Assembly: GCF_014640975.1 (NCBI RefSeq)
Contig: NZ_BMHO01000001.1
Span: 124,001-188,000, forward strand
From: Microbacterium faecale
GTDB taxonomy: Bacteria; Actinomycetota; Actinomycetes; Actinomycetales; Microbacteriaceae
Direction of reading: 5' to 3'
Length of the DNA: 64,000 bases
The notes beneath the pieces are model-generated. The model was given only the letters and a program-made list of their open reading frames with translations. It had not been told where the DNA came from and made no database searches. Position numbers and translations under genes: made by a program. Position 1 is the stretch's first letter. Each line of letters starts with the position of its first letter. Positions 18,092 through 27,523 of this stretch are shown here, piece by piece.

Positions 18092-20728
18092 ATGAGCACT
18101 GGCGCGCCGACGTTCGGGCACGTCGACACCGCCGAAGCCGTTCCTCGCGCACGGTTGCTCGAACGTCTCACCGGATCAGAACAACTGTGCGTTTTGCACG
18201 CCGAAGGCGGGTCGGGCAAGACCGTCCTGCTCTCACAGTGGGCCTCTGACGCCGGTGAGTCGGTCCTCTGGCTTGACCTGCGTTCGCACCTCTCGTCCCG
18301 CGCCGGGTTCTGGCTGCGCGTTCTCACCCGCCTGCATGCCGACGGCTGGCTCGATGACGCGACGCTCGCCCGTAAGGTCATCGCGATCTCAGAATCGCCC
18401 GCATCAATTGACAGCGTGATTCGGCGGCTGGTTCACGAGAACATCACGCCTCGCACGCTCGTCATTGACGGGCTCCCCGACGAAGCTGCAACGTGGCGCC
18501 CCGTGGTTGACGATCTCGTCACCCTGTTGCAGCATCGCCCCGATATGCGCTGCCTTGTGGCCTGCTCATCGGTTGCCGTTCGCGACGCGTTACTCGCCGA
18601 CCCCCCGCCAATTAGCTGGGTCGAACTGACCACGACCGACCTCGCGCTATCGCCGCGCGAAGCGCGCGAGATTGTGGAGCGCGACGCATCGCGCATCGAC
18701 GCGAACCGTCGCGAGGCCATCCTGACAAGCGACGCCGCCCAGCGCGTCGCCAGCCTGCGCTTCGCCATCGAGCATCACGATGCCCCCGTACTTGCCGATT
18801 CGCTCGCATTGCACCCCGCGATCATGGAGCGCTTCGCCGACAGCGGGATCCGCGAATTCGCGGGCGTCATCGCTCTCGCCCCCGTGATCGATGCCGACCT
18901 CGCGCGCGACCTCACCGGTCGCGCCGATGCGGCACAGGTGCTCGACCGTCTCGCGCGCCAGGGGGCGGGAGGCTGGATCGCACACGAAAGCGGGCAGGCA
19001 CTGTTCCGGTACCGTGACGGCGTCAGACAGGCGGCCTCTGCGGACTTCCATGCGCGCCACGCCCGGCTCGTATTCGCTGCGAAACGCAAGATCGCTCGCT
19101 GGATCGCAATGCGGCTCCGCGACTACTCAACCGCGCTCCTCTTCGCGCTCGAAGGACGCGATTACGACCATGCGAGTCGACTCATGCTGCGGGCGTGGCC
19201 GTTCAACCACGAGGACAAACCGCGTCTCCGCCAGCTCGTGAAGACGCTCCCTGTCGCGCAGATCCACCGTCGGCCGCTGCTCGCGCTCTGGTACGGGCTC
19301 CTGCTCAACGAGGATCCGGCGACACAGTCACGCGCGGCCCCCTTCTTCGTCTCTGCCGCAGCCATGGGCCGCGCCCGCGGTCGAACGCTCTCACCCGCGG
19401 AACGTGCGGTGCTCCGCGGGTTCGAGAGCCTGACGTGGCGCCTCATCGGGCAGCCCACGCGGATGGCTGACGCCGCGCGACAGTGCATCGCCCTCATCGA
19501 ATCCGCAACCGCGGATCCGGAGTTCGATACATCGCTCGCGGAAATCGTCGGGACGGTCTTCAATCAAGCGTGCGTCTCGCTGTACGCATCCGGTGCCATC
19601 GGCGAGGCCCGTGAAGCGTTCGCCGCGCTCGTCGCACTCGCCGACCGGCTCGCAATGCGGCACCGTCGCAATCTCGGACTGGCCGGGATGGCCTTCGTCG
19701 ACGCCGCCACGGGAAATGTCGCCAACGCGGCACGCACGCTCGACCGCATCCGTGAGGACGACTGGCCAGAGCCGTGGCTCGCGGGATACGCCGGATCCCT
19801 AGGACGGCTCGGACGCGCGTGGATCGCCCTGTCCTCAGATTCTCCGGAGCGCGTGCTCGCGGAGCTCGATGTGCTCGATCCCCACGTCGACACGATCGAA
19901 CACTGGGACCTCATCGCGGTTGCACGCGCGCTCGCCGAGAGTCGTCTCGGACACGCGCGCTCCGCCGCCCACACCTTCACCCGCACCGTGCGATCCCGGC
20001 TCACACGCACCTCGCTGCCGATCGTGCGCGATCGCGTCAGCGGCGCCGACGCCGTGCTGCGGATCTTGAACGGACGAGAGCCGTCGCCCGCATCGGAGAC
20101 CGCGGGACGCACTCACCGCAGCATCGTGCTCGCGATGCAGGCGATCAGCGCTGGCGCAAACGATGACTCCGCCACCGCGTCCACGCTCCTTCGCAAGGCG
20201 GAAACCGCTGCGCTCGCTCCACAGCAGGAACTGATCGCCGTCGTCGCGGGTGCGCTCTGCGCCTCGCGCCTGTCCTGGGACGACGAGCTGGGACACTTCG
20301 CGAGCCGCATCGTGGATCTCGCCATCGATCCGGGCATCCGCTGGCCCGTGATTCTCCTGCCCGAGGCCGATCGCACGCGCCTGATCGACGCGCTCGGGGC
20401 GGACGAACCGGCGACGACCATGCGTACGCTCTTCGAAGCGATCCGCCCGGTCGCGACGGAGGCCACGTGGCAATCGCTGGCGCGACCCGCCCTCACGCCG
20501 CGCGAGAGTGCGGTGCTCTGCGCGCTCTTCACGCACGAGAGCCGCACCGAGCTCGCGGACGCGCTCTTCGTCTCCGTCAACACGGTCAAAAGCCAGCTTC
20601 GCTCGTTGTACGCGAAGCTCGGCGTCAGCACGCGCGAGCAGGCGCTCGCCCGCGCTGTCGCGCTCGGCATCGCCGGGGACAGCGACGGGGACAGCGACGG
20701 GGACAGCGACGGGGACGACGCGCCGTGA
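18092..20728 (+). CDS. Large ATP-binding LuxR family transcriptional regulator (MalT/LAL-like)
   Basis: An 878-residue protein with an N-terminal NTPase (P-loop EGGSGKT, residues 38-44), a long alpha-helical middle resembling TPR-type sensor regions, and a C-terminal LuxR DNA-binding domain (LTPRESAVLCALF through SVNTVKSQLRSLYAKLGVSTREQAL). Such regulators use ATP and a ligand or partner to switch promoter activation. The ATG follows a GGGAG site. After the helix-turn-helix comes an odd acidic tail of repeated Gly-Asp-Ser-Asp encoded by a 12-bp minisatellite. Its stop overlaps the GTG of the MFS gene (GTGA). Likely targets are the downstream transporter and possibly the divergent surface protein. 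Confidence 0.92.
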   Translation: MSTGAPTFGHVDTAEAVPRARLLERLTGSEQLCVLHAEGGSGKTVLLSQWASDAGESVLWLDLRSHLSSRAGFWLRVLTRLHADGWLDDATLARKVIAISESPASIDSVIRRLVHENITPRTLVIDGLPDEAATWRPVVDDLVTLLQHRPDMRCLVACSSVAVRDALLADPPPISWVELTTTDLALSPREAREIVERDASRIDANRREAILTSDAAQRVASLRFAIEHHDAPVLADSLALHPAIMERFADSGIREFAGVIALAPVIDADLARDLTGRADAAQVLDRLARQGAGGWIAHESGQALFRYRDGVRQAASADFHARHARLVFAAKRKIARWIAMRLRDYSTALLFALEGRDYDHASRLMLRAWPFNHEDKPRLRQLVKTLPVAQIHRRPLLALWYGLLLNEDPATQSRAAPFFVSAAAMGRARGRTLSPAERAVLRGFESLTWRLIGQPTRMADAARQCIALIESATADPEFDTSLAEIVGTVFNQACVSLYASGAIGEAREAFAALVALADRLAMRHRRNLGLAGMAFVDAATGNVANAARTLDRIREDDWPEPWLAGYAGSLGRLGRAWIALSSDSPERVLAELDVLDPHVDTIEHWDLIAVARALAESRLGHARSAAHTFTRTVRSRLTRTSLPIVRDRVSGADAVLRILNGREPSPASETAGRTHRSIVLAMQAISAGANDDSATASTLLRKAETAALAPQQELIAVVAGALCASRLSWDDELGHFASRIVDLAIDPGIRWPVILLPEADRTRLIDALGADEPATTMRTLFEAIRPVATEATWQSLARPALTPRESAVLCALFTHESRTELADALFVSVNTVKSQLRSLYAKLGVSTREQALARAVALGIAGDSDGDSDGDSDGDDAP
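20675..20716 (+). repeat. 12-bp minisatellite at the 3' end of the LuxR-type gene
   Basis: Three perfect copies of GGGGACAGCGAC (20675-20686, 20687-20698, 20699-20710) and a half copy to 20716. Each encodes Gly-Asp-Ser-Asp, so gain or loss of units keeps the frame. Confidence 0.95.
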
Positions 20729-21960
20729 AGCGCGTCGTCCTGCTCGCGTTCGCGCAGTGCTTGGCGATGGGCGCGCTCACCGCGCCCGCCGTCGTCGGTC
20801 TGTCCGTCCGCGTGCGGGAGTTCGTCGAGCCTGACGCGGCCGCCGGTCTGCTCGGCGCGATCATCTCGCTCGGATCCCTCGCAGCGATGATCGCGAACCC
20901 CCTGTTCGGATGGCTCGCCGATCACACAGGACGTCGCCGCGGAGCGCTCACCCTCGGCGCCGTTGCGGGCCTCGTTGCCACCGTCGGCGTCGCGTGGGCA
21001 CCGTCGCCTGTTGCCCTTACCGCCGCATGGATCACGGCACAAGCGGCGTACAACATGTGCTTCGGGGCGATCAACGGCCTCATCTCGCACGGCCTCGCCG
21101 ACACGGACCGCACGCGCGCCGCCGGCGTCCTGTCGTCGGTGAGCATCCTCGGAACGCTCCCCGGGCTGGCGGTCGCGGCGCTTCTCCCCCACGACGTCGC
21201 GGTGATGATGCTCGTGGTGCCGGCGTTTGCCGCCGTCGCGATCCCGATCCTCGCGCTGCGCCTCCCCCGTAGCGCACGCGTCGACAGCGCGGCGCCGCCC
21301 CACCGTCCGTTGGATGCTGTGCGGACGGTCGCGTCACGCGCATTCGTCGTCGTTTTCACGATCCGCTTCGTGATCGCGTTCGAGCTGGCCGCCGGGCTCG
21401 TCTTCGCGCTGTATCTGTTCACCGACCGCTGGCAGGTCGCTGAGGCGGACTCCGTCCGTCTCGTGTCCCTCATGACTGCCGTGGGCGCGGCAGGTCTCGT
21501 CGGAACTGCGGCGATCATCGCCGCGAGCCGGTTACGACGCGCGTCGGCGCGCGTGCTGCTCGGATCCGCCCTTGTGGGTGTGACGATCGCGACCATTGCG
21601 CGCGCTCTCGCTCCCACCGTGCTGGTGTTCCTTCTCGCCACGCTCGTGGCCGGTTGCGCGATCGGCGCTGGCTTCACGGCCAGTCGCTCGATCGCACAGG
21701 CGGTTCTTCCGCCGGAGCGCTCCGCGCTCGGTCTCGGCATCTTCAACGTCGCGAACACGCTCGCGCCGGCCGTCGCGCCGGCCGTCGCGGGCGCGCTCGT
21801 CGTTCCGGGGCTGGTCCCCTGGCAGGCGGACGGATACGGCGCGATGTACCTGGCGTTGAGCGTACCGATCGCCGCGTGCCTCGCGCTGCTCCCCCTCCTC
21901 CGAGAGCGCAGCGCGGTGGCTCCCTCCGCCTCGCCCCACCTTCCACAAATGCACCGATAA
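20725..21960 (+). CDS. MFS transporter, coupled to the upstream LuxR-type regulator
   Basis: A 411-residue major facilitator with about twelve membrane segments. The loop between segments 2 and 3 reads NPLFGWLADHTGRRRGAL, the MFS signature. Translation begins at GTG 20725, overlapping the regulator stop codon, so expression is coupled. The C-terminal eight residues (PHLPQMHR) and the stop codon are encoded by the left arm of a family A inverted repeat, suggesting the element altered the original 3' end. The substrate is unknown; drug or metabolite efflux is usual for this type. Confidence 0.9.
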   Translation: MKRVVLLAFAQCLAMGALTAPAVVGLSVRVREFVEPDAAAGLLGAIISLGSLAAMIANPLFGWLADHTGRRRGALTLGAVAGLVATVGVAWAPSPVALTAAWITAQAAYNMCFGAINGLISHGLADTDRTRAAGVLSSVSILGTLPGLAVAALLPHDVAVMMLVVPAFAAVAIPILALRLPRSARVDSAAPPHRPLDAVRTVASRAFVVVFTIRFVIAFELAAGLVFALYLFTDRWQVAEADSVRLVSLMTAVGAAGLVGTAAIIAASRLRRASARVLLGSALVGVTIATIARALAPTVLVFLLATLVAGCAIGAGFTASRSIAQAVLPPERSALGLGIFNVANTLAPAVAPAVAGALVVPGLVPWQADGYGAMYLALSVPIAACLALLPLLRERSAVAPSASPHLPQMHR

Positions 21961-21990
21961 CCCGCCGTTTTGGGTGCATTCGTGTCATGT
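21938..21990. repeat. Family A inverted repeat, copy 2 (decayed, overlaps MFS 3' end)
   Basis: The left arm ACCTTCCACAAATGCACC has one change from the family. The right arm retains GGTGCATTCGTG, then diverges to TCATGT where the intact copies have GAAGGT. The left arm is translated as the end of the MFS protein. Confidence 0.85.
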
Positions 21991-22023
21991 CGGGCAGGTG
22001 CAGTGGCGCGCTAGGCTCGCGCC

Positions 22024-23052
22024 ATGCAGACGCTGACGTCGACGCACGCACGCCGGATCCGGTGGTCGAACCATCTGCTCGGGGGATCCGATCTCTCACC
22101 GACGCAGGTGGTCGACCGTGCGGTCGCCCTGCAGGGGCAGGATCTCCCAGGCGTGCTGCGGGCGATCGCGATGCGCTCGCGGCCCGGAACGACGATCGAT
22201 GACGTCCGGGCCGCATTCGACCGGGGCGAGCTGGTGCGGAGCTGGCCCGCTCGCGGCACACTGTTCGCGACGACCCCCGCTCGCCTGCGTAGCCTCCTCG
22301 CTCTCACGGGGGATCGGATCCACCGGTCGACCCTGCGGCGTCGCGAGCAGTTGCATCTGACTGACGCGGTCCTCGGTCGCGCCCGCGACGCTGTGCTGCC
22401 GTACCTGCCTCTCACGCGGCCCGAGGCCCTCGAGCTCTGGGCGAAGGCAGGCATCGACACCCGCGAAGGCCGCGGCTACCACCTGATCTTCCACCACGCG
22501 GTTGCGGGAATCTGGCACTGGGGCGGGTTCCGTGACGACGAGCAGCTGCTGACGACGACCACCCCCAGCGCGCCGACCGCGGGATCCATCACCGACGATC
22601 CCCTGCCCGAGATCGTGCGCGGCCTCGTCACCGCGCGCGGTCCGATGACGACAGACGACCTCGTCTGGTGGCTGAAGCTGCCGAAGACGCAGATCCGTCG
22701 CGCGACCGATGGACTCATCGAGGTGTCGGTCGACGGCACACCCGCGTGGCTGGCGAGCGAGGCGGCGGCGGATCCGGGCGACACGGGCATCTCGTTCGTT
22801 CCCGCTTTCGACGAGTGGATCCTCGGGTATGGCGACCGCTCACTCGCGGCGAGTGACGTCATGCGAAAAGCGCTCGTGCCCGGCAATAACGGCGTCTTCC
22901 GCCCCGCCGTCGTGGTTGACGGTGTCGCCGTCGGGACGTGGCGCGGCCGCGCGAAGAGCCGCCCGGATCCGACGTTCGAGTTCGTCGAGAAGGTCCCCGT
23001 GGCCACGCGCCGGCGCATCTCCGATGCTCTGGCGGCCTGGCCGCTCGCCTGA
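22024..23052 (+). CDS. AlkZ-like winged-helix DNA glycosylase family protein (HTH_42)
   Basis: A 342-residue protein of the HTH_42/DUF1006 family, built from tandem winged-helix domains. The best known members are the AlkZ and YcaQ (AlkX) glycosylases, which excise bulky alkylated or crosslinked bases. Near the N-terminus the sequence ALQGQDLPGVLRAIAMRS places Gln37 and Gln39 in the Q-x-Q arrangement that is catalytic in AlkZ; YcaQ types have Q-x-D. WWLKLPKTQI and FDEWILGYGDRS are other family-like segments. A role in genotoxin tolerance is inferred. No natural-product cluster is adjacent. A family A repeat begins two bases after the stop. Confidence 0.8.
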   Translation: MQTLTSTHARRIRWSNHLLGGSDLSPTQVVDRAVALQGQDLPGVLRAIAMRSRPGTTIDDVRAAFDRGELVRSWPARGTLFATTPARLRSLLALTGDRIHRSTLRRREQLHLTDAVLGRARDAVLPYLPLTRPEALELWAKAGIDTREGRGYHLIFHHAVAGIWHWGGFRDDEQLLTTTTPSAPTAGSITDDPLPEIVRGLVTARGPMTTDDLVWWLKLPKTQIRRATDGLIEVSVDGTPAWLASEAAADPGDTGISFVPAFDEWILGYGDRSLAASDVMRKALVPGNNGVFRPAVVVDGVAVGTWRGRAKSRPDPTFEFVEKVPVATRRRISDALAAWPLA

Positions 23053-23054
23053 CG

Positions 23055-23118
23055 CGCTCTACCTTCCACGAATGCACCCAAATCAGCGGTTTTGGGTGCA
23101 TTCGTGGAAGGTAGAGCG
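23055..23118. repeat. Family A long inverted repeat, copy 3 (perfect)
   Basis: Two perfect 28-bp arms (23055-23082 and 23091-23118) around an 8-base loop, carrying the family core ACCTTCCACGAATGCACC. It starts two bases after the AlkZ-like stop codon and lies 38 bases from the convergent pheA stop. Confidence 0.95.
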
Positions 23119-23156
23119 GGCGGGCATCGCCCCCACGCACGGCGTAGCGCGCCAGG

Positions 23157-24107
23157 TCAGTCGTCGGCGCCGGAGAGGATCCCGCGGAGCCAGTCACGCG
23201 CGTCGGCGAACGACGCGTCGCTGTACCGCTGCTCGTGCTCGACCGCCTCATGATCGGCGCGCGGATAGGACCCCAGGAACGTCACGCTCGGGCTGAATCG
23301 CTTCAGGCCCATCACCGCGTCGGCCATCCGCTCGTCGGCGATGTGGCCGTCGGCGTCGATAACGAACCGGTACCGCCCGAGTCGGTCGCCGATCGGCCGC
23401 GACTGGATCAGGCTGAGGTTGATCCCGCGCGTCGCGAACTGCTCGAGCATCTCGACGAGCGCGCCCGGGACCTCCTTCGGCAGTTCGACGACGAGAGAGG
23501 TCTTGTCGGCCCCCGTCCGTTCGGGCGGCACGACCGTCCGCGTGACGAGCACGAAGCGGGTCACGGCGTCGGGGTTATCGCCGATGCCCTCCGCGAGCAC
23601 GTCGAGGTCGTAGTGGTCGACCACCCCGGGAGCCGCGATCGCCGCCTGCGCGGGCAGTGTTCCGTCGAGCAGGCCGATCGCGCTGGCGACGTTGCTCGCG
23701 GCGACGACCTGCGAGTGCCCGGGCACGTTGCGGCCCAGCCACCGGAGACACTGCGCATAGGCGACGGGGTGCGCCGCGATGTCGGTGACGTCGGCGAGGG
23801 CGGATCCGCGCGGCGCGACGAGCAGGAACGTCACGGGCACGAGATACTCGCCGACGATCCGCAAGCCGCGGGTGTTGGCCAGAGCATCCTGCGCGCTCGA
23901 GACGCCCCCCTCGACCGTGTTCTCGATCGCGATCATGGCACCGTGGCTGGAGCCGTCCGTCACGTCGGCGAGTGCCTGTGCGACGTTCGCGACGGGCTTC
24001 CACGTCTGCCCCGCGGCTTCCGGCACCTGCGTGAGCGCCGCCTCCGTAAATGTTCCGGCGGGCCCCAGGTAGCTATAGGTGCGTGTTCCAAGAGGCGCGT
24101 CGGGCAT
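23157..24107 (-). CDS. pheA: Prephenate dehydratase
   Basis: A 316-residue monofunctional enzyme that converts prephenate to phenylpyruvate in phenylalanine synthesis. The catalytic domain opens with YLGPAGTFTEAAL and carries IAIENTVEGGVSSAQDAL and the catalytic Thr-Arg-Phe in DAVTRFVLV. The C-terminal ACT domain (SLVVELPKEVPGALVEML, then NLSLIQSRP) is the phenylalanine feedback site; it reads QSRP where ESRP is commonest. It is divergent from pgm with about 105 bases between the starts. Confidence 0.95.
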   Translation of the reverse strand: MPDAPLGTRTYSYLGPAGTFTEAALTQVPEAAGQTWKPVANVAQALADVTDGSSHGAMIAIENTVEGGVSSAQDALANTRGLRIVGEYLVPVTFLLVAPRGSALADVTDIAAHPVAYAQCLRWLGRNVPGHSQVVAASNVASAIGLLDGTLPAQAAIAAPGVVDHYDLDVLAEGIGDNPDAVTRFVLVTRTVVPPERTGADKTSLVVELPKEVPGALVEMLEQFATRGINLSLIQSRPIGDRLGRYRFVIDADGHIADERMADAVMGLKRFSPSVTFLGSYPRADHEAVEHEQRYSDASFADARDWLRGILSGADD

Positions 24108-24212
24108 GTCACATAGCGTACGCCGTCTCGGGTGGGGCGTTCGTGACGCGTCTCCTGCACGAGGATGCGTGCCGCGGTGCCTGGACGGGCCACCTCCTGG
24201 CAGAATTGCCCC

Positions 24213-25856
24213 ATGACCAGTCGAGCAGGATCCCCCGCTGAAGCCGACGATCTCGTCGATGTCGACGCGCTGATCGCGGCCTACTACGACCGCAAGCCCG
24301 ACCCCGCGAACGCCGCGCAGCAGGTGGCGTTCGGCACGAGCGGTCACCGGGGCTCGTCTCTGACCACGAGCTTCAACGAGGCGCACATCCTCGCGACGAC
24401 GCAGGCGATCGTCGAGTACCGCGCCGAGCAGAACATCCGGGGTCCGCTCTATCTGGGGCGCGACACTCACGCCCTGTCGCTGCCCGCCGAGCGCACGGCG
24501 GTGGAGGTGCTCGTCGCGAACGGCGTCGACGTGCGCGTCGATGCGCACGACGCGTGGGTACCGACCCCGGCGCTGAGCCACGCGATCCTCACGCACAACG
24601 CCGGTAAGGACGCCGACTCGCCGTCGCGCGCTGACGGCATCGTCGCCACCCCGAGCCACAACCCGCCTTCTGACGGCGGCTTCAAATACAACCCGCCACA
24701 CGGCGGACCGGCCGACACCGACGCCACGGGCTGGATCGCCGCACGCGCGAACGAGCTCATCGCGGCGGGACTCGACGGTGTGCAGCGGGTGCGCTTCGCC
24801 GACATCGACGCCGAGTCGGTCGCGACGCGTGACTTCCGCGCGGCGTACGTCGCCGACCTCGTGAACGTCATCGACCTGGACGCGATCCGCACCGCCGGCG
24901 TGCGCATCGGCGCGGATCCTCTGGGCGGCGCCTCAGTCGCGTACTGGCAGCTGATCGCCGAGCAGTACGGCCTCGACCTCACGGTTGTCAACCCGGACGT
25001 CGACCCGACATGGCGGTTCATGACGCTCGACTGGGACGAGAAGATCCGCATGGATCCGTCGTCGCCGTCGGCCATGGCGACGCTCGTCGCACGCCGGGAC
25101 GAGTTCGACGTACTGACGGGTAACGACGCCGACGCGGACCGTCATGGCATCGTCACCCCCGACGGCGGACTGATGAATCCGAATCACTTCCTCGCGGTCG
25201 CGATCGACTACCTCTACTCGCACCGACCCGGTTGGGGTGCGGATGCGGCCGTCGGCAAGACGCTCGTGTCGTCGATGATGATCGACCGCGTCGTCTCGGC
25301 ACTCGGACGTCGGCTCGTAGAGGTTCCCGTCGGCTTCAAGTGGTTCGTGCCGGGCCTGCTCGACGGATCCGTCGCCTTCGGCGGCGAGGAGTCCGCGGGC
25401 GCATCGTTCCTGCGTCGCGACGGCGGCGTGTGGACGACCGACAAAGACGGCATCATCCTCTGCCTGCTCGCCGCCGAGATCATCGCTGTCACGGGGAAGA
25501 CGCCGTCGCAGCGCTACGCCGAGCTCGAGGCCGAGTACGGCGCGAGCGCGTACGAGCGCGTGGACGCCCCGGCGACGCCCGATCAGAAAGCCGCGCTGAA
25601 GGCCCTCTCGCCGAGCAACGTCACGGCCGACACACTCGCCGGCGATCCGATCACCGCGAAGCTCTCGGAGGCGCCCGGCAACGGCGCCGCGATCGGCGGC
25701 CTCAAGGTGCAGACGGAGAGCGCGTGGTTCGCCGCGCGCCCGAGCGGCACGGAGGACGTCTACAAGCTCTACGCCGAGAGCCTGCGCGGCCCGGAGCACC
25801 TCGCGCAGGTGCAGGAAGAGGCTCGCGCGATCATCGCGAGCGTGCTCGGCGCCTAG
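24213..25856 (+). CDS. pgm: Phosphoglucomutase, alpha-D-glucose phosphate specific
   Basis: A 547-residue enzyme interconverting glucose 1-phosphate and glucose 6-phosphate, linking glycogen and sugar-nucleotide synthesis to glycolysis. [12 protein letters not shown] is at the N-terminus. The phosphorylated Ser is Ser148 in [12 protein letters not shown], the metal loop is [10 protein letters not shown], the sugar loop is [10 protein letters not shown], and the C-terminal phosphate loop is [16 protein letters not shown]. The ATG at 24213 was chosen by family length; a further in-frame start at 24165 adds 16 residues. No strong ribosome-binding site is visible. Confidence 0.96.
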   Translation: MTSRAGSPAEADDLVDVDALIAAYYDRKPDPANAAQQVAFGTSGHRGSSLTTSFNEAHILATTQAIVEYRAEQNIRGPLYLGRDTHALSLPAERTAVEVLVANGVDVRVDAHDAWVPTPALSHAILTHNAGKDADSPSRADGIVATPSHNPPSDGGFKYNPPHGGPADTDATGWIAARANELIAAGLDGVQRVRFADIDAESVATRDFRAAYVADLVNVIDLDAIRTAGVRIGADPLGGASVAYWQLIAEQYGLDLTVVNPDVDPTWRFMTLDWDEKIRMDPSSPSAMATLVARRDEFDVLTGNDADADRHGIVTPDGGLMNPNHFLAVAIDYLYSHRPGWGADAAVGKTLVSSMMIDRVVSALGRRLVEVPVGFKWFVPGLLDGSVAFGGEESAGASFLRRDGGVWTTDKDGIILCLLAAEIIAVTGKTPSQRYAELEAEYGASAYERVDAPATPDQKAALKALSPSNVTADTLAGDPITAKLSEAPGNGAAIGGLKVQTESAWFAARPSGTEDVYKLYAESLRGPEHLAQVQEEARAIIASVLGA

Positions 25857-25865
25857 CCCCACACG

Positions 25866-25922
25866 TGGGTCGCCAAAGATTGCAGGCGAGAGCGCCACAT
25901 CTCTGCATTCTTTGGCGACCCA
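25866..25922. repeat. Family B inverted repeat, copy 1
   Basis: Arms of 20 bases (25866-25885 and 25903-25922) with one mismatch, beginning TGGGTCGCCAAAGATTGC. It starts nine bases after the pgm stop codon and is followed by a second family B copy. Confidence 0.93.
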
Positions 25923-25951
25923 CATCGGTGGGGGTCAGCCCCGGCCCGTGA

Positions 25952-26002
25952 GTCGCCAGAGGTTGCAGCGTAGAGGGCCCGAGGTGTGCAAACTCTGGCG
26001 AC
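25952..26002. repeat. Family B inverted repeat, copy 2
   Basis: Arms GTCGCCAGAGGTTGCA and its complement (25952-25967, 25987-26002) with one mismatch. It forms a tandem pair with copy 1 between the convergent pgm and AI-2E transporter genes, ending 24 bases from the latter's stop codon. Confidence 0.93.
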
Positions 26003-26026
26003 CCAACGGCTGGGCGGCTGTCCTGC

Positions 26027-27220
26027 CTAGGCGGCGGGGGCTTCCTTCTTCCGTGCCCACTTCGCGGGGAGGCTGTCGCCTTCCCACACCTGGACGATGC
26101 CCCATGCGACCGCGGTGAGCGGCACCGCGAGGATCGCGCCGAGGATCCCCGCCGTCACGGTGCCGATGGTCAGTGCGACCAAGATGACGAGGCTGTGGAG
26201 CTTCAGCGCCCGCCCCATCAGCACGGGCTGGAGGAAGTTGCCCTCGAGTTGGTTGACGAGCACCACGATGCCGACGACGATGACCGCCGCAAGGAGGCCG
26301 TTGTCCATGAAGCCGCCGTCGACGAGGGCGACGAGCGCCGCGAGGATCCCCGCCAGCGTCGCTCCGACGATCGGGATGAAGGCGAGGATGAATACGAGCA
26401 GCGTCAGCGGCAGAGCAAGCGGGATCCCGAGGATGAACAGGCCGATTCCGATGCCGATCGCGTCGGCCGCGGCGACGCCGGCCGTGCCACGCACGTACGC
26501 GCCGAGGGTGTCGACCGTCTTCGTTCCGACCCGCTTCATCCGTCCGTCCCACTCGTCATGGAAGGGCCGCAGCACGAAGTTCCAGATGATCGGGCCGTCC
26601 TTGAGGAAGAAGAACAGGATGACGACCATCAGCACGAGCCCCGTGAGGAAGCTCGCGACAGCGCCGACGCCGGCGACAGCGCCGGATCCGATGGTCGCGC
26701 CGACACCCGAGCTCGACAGGAAGCCCTGCACCGTCGCCCAGATGTCGTCGAGCGGCACCTCGAACGCGGCGCTTGCGGGGTCATCGCCGAGCCACTGCTG
26801 GGCGAGCGGAAGCTCGTTGATCCACGCGACGATCTGATTCACGCCGTCGGTGGCGCTCTGGTAGAGGTCGGGCCACTGTGCGACCACGGCGCGCACGATC
26901 GCCCACCCGACGCCGCCGATCACGACGACGATACCGAGCAGGACGATGATCGTCGCGAGCACCGAGGGCATCCGCGCGCGCAGCCAGCGCATCAGCGGCT
27001 CGAACGCCGCGGCGAACACGAGCGCGAGGATCACGGGGATCACGACGACGGTCAGCTGACGCAGTCCGAAGACGATGGCCACAAGCAGCAGCGCGACGGC
27101 GATGATCTGGATCGAGCGCGTCGCGAGCAACCCCATCGCATCGCGCCACGGACCCTTCGCCTGTGGCGTGCGTGCCAGCGCGGCAGGGACGGTGGGCGCG
27201 GACCGGCGGCGACCGAACAT
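26027..27220 (-). CDS. AI-2E family transporter (YdiK/TqsA-like)
   Basis: A 397-residue membrane protein with the family layout of about eight segments. A pair lies near the N-terminus, an extracytoplasmic insert of about 100 residues follows (QWPDLYQSATDGVNQIVAWINELP), and then come the clustered C-terminal segments containing FIPIVGATLAGILAALVAL. The ATG at 27220 is preceded by GGGGGAG. The family name comes from TqsA, but most members have no shown autoinducer activity and others act as sodium/proton antiporters. The function here is therefore open. Confidence 0.9.
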   Translation of the reverse strand: MFGRRRSAPTVPAALARTPQAKGPWRDAMGLLATRSIQIIAVALLLVAIVFGLRQLTVVVIPVILALVFAAAFEPLMRWLRARMPSVLATIIVLLGIVVVIGGVGWAIVRAVVAQWPDLYQSATDGVNQIVAWINELPLAQQWLGDDPASAAFEVPLDDIWATVQGFLSSSGVGATIGSGAVAGVGAVASFLTGLVLMVVILFFFLKDGPIIWNFVLRPFHDEWDGRMKRVGTKTVDTLGAYVRGTAGVAAADAIGIGIGLFILGIPLALPLTLLVFILAFIPIVGATLAGILAALVALVDGGFMDNGLLAAVIVVGIVVLVNQLEGNFLQPVLMGRALKLHSLVILVALTIGTVTAGILGAILAVPLTAVAWGIVQVWEGDSLPAKWARKKEAPAA

Positions 27221-27523
27221 GTGACTCCCCCTTCGACGGCGTGGTCCTATCCTGCCTGAAAACTCCCGGCGCGCGCCCGCAAGTCTCCTGCACGTCCATG
27301 CCGCGCCTCGCATTCCGCGGTCTCGCTGTCCCCGATACGTACGGAGCGAAGCGAGCGTGCTGCCGACGCCGCTGGCATCGGGACTGGCGGTGGGCCCACG
27401 CCGCGCGTTCGGGGTCCCCGGCCGCCGCACTAGCGGCGGCCGGGGCGCGCAGCGGGGAGGATCCGCCCCGCGGATCCGGGGGACTGCGGCGTCAATGGCA
27501 TGCCCGTGCGGCGGAGCAGTCCC
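27221..27523. other. Intergenic region between AI-2E transporter and malG
   Basis: About 300 bases with no credible gene. It holds a strong hairpin at 27416-27445 and a second GC-rich hairpin at about 27452-27471 (GCGGGG/CCCCGC). At 27277-27297 is a single degenerate arm matching family C (CCGCAAGTCTCC intact, then diverged) with no partner arm. The rest appears featureless. Confidence 0.6.
27416..27445 (-). terminator. Terminator hairpin downstream of malG
   Basis: A 13-bp perfect GC-only inverted repeat (27416-27428 and 27433-27445) with an ACTA loop, about 80 bases past the malG stop, followed on the minus strand by non-coding sequence. It has no U tract. Confidence 0.7.
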
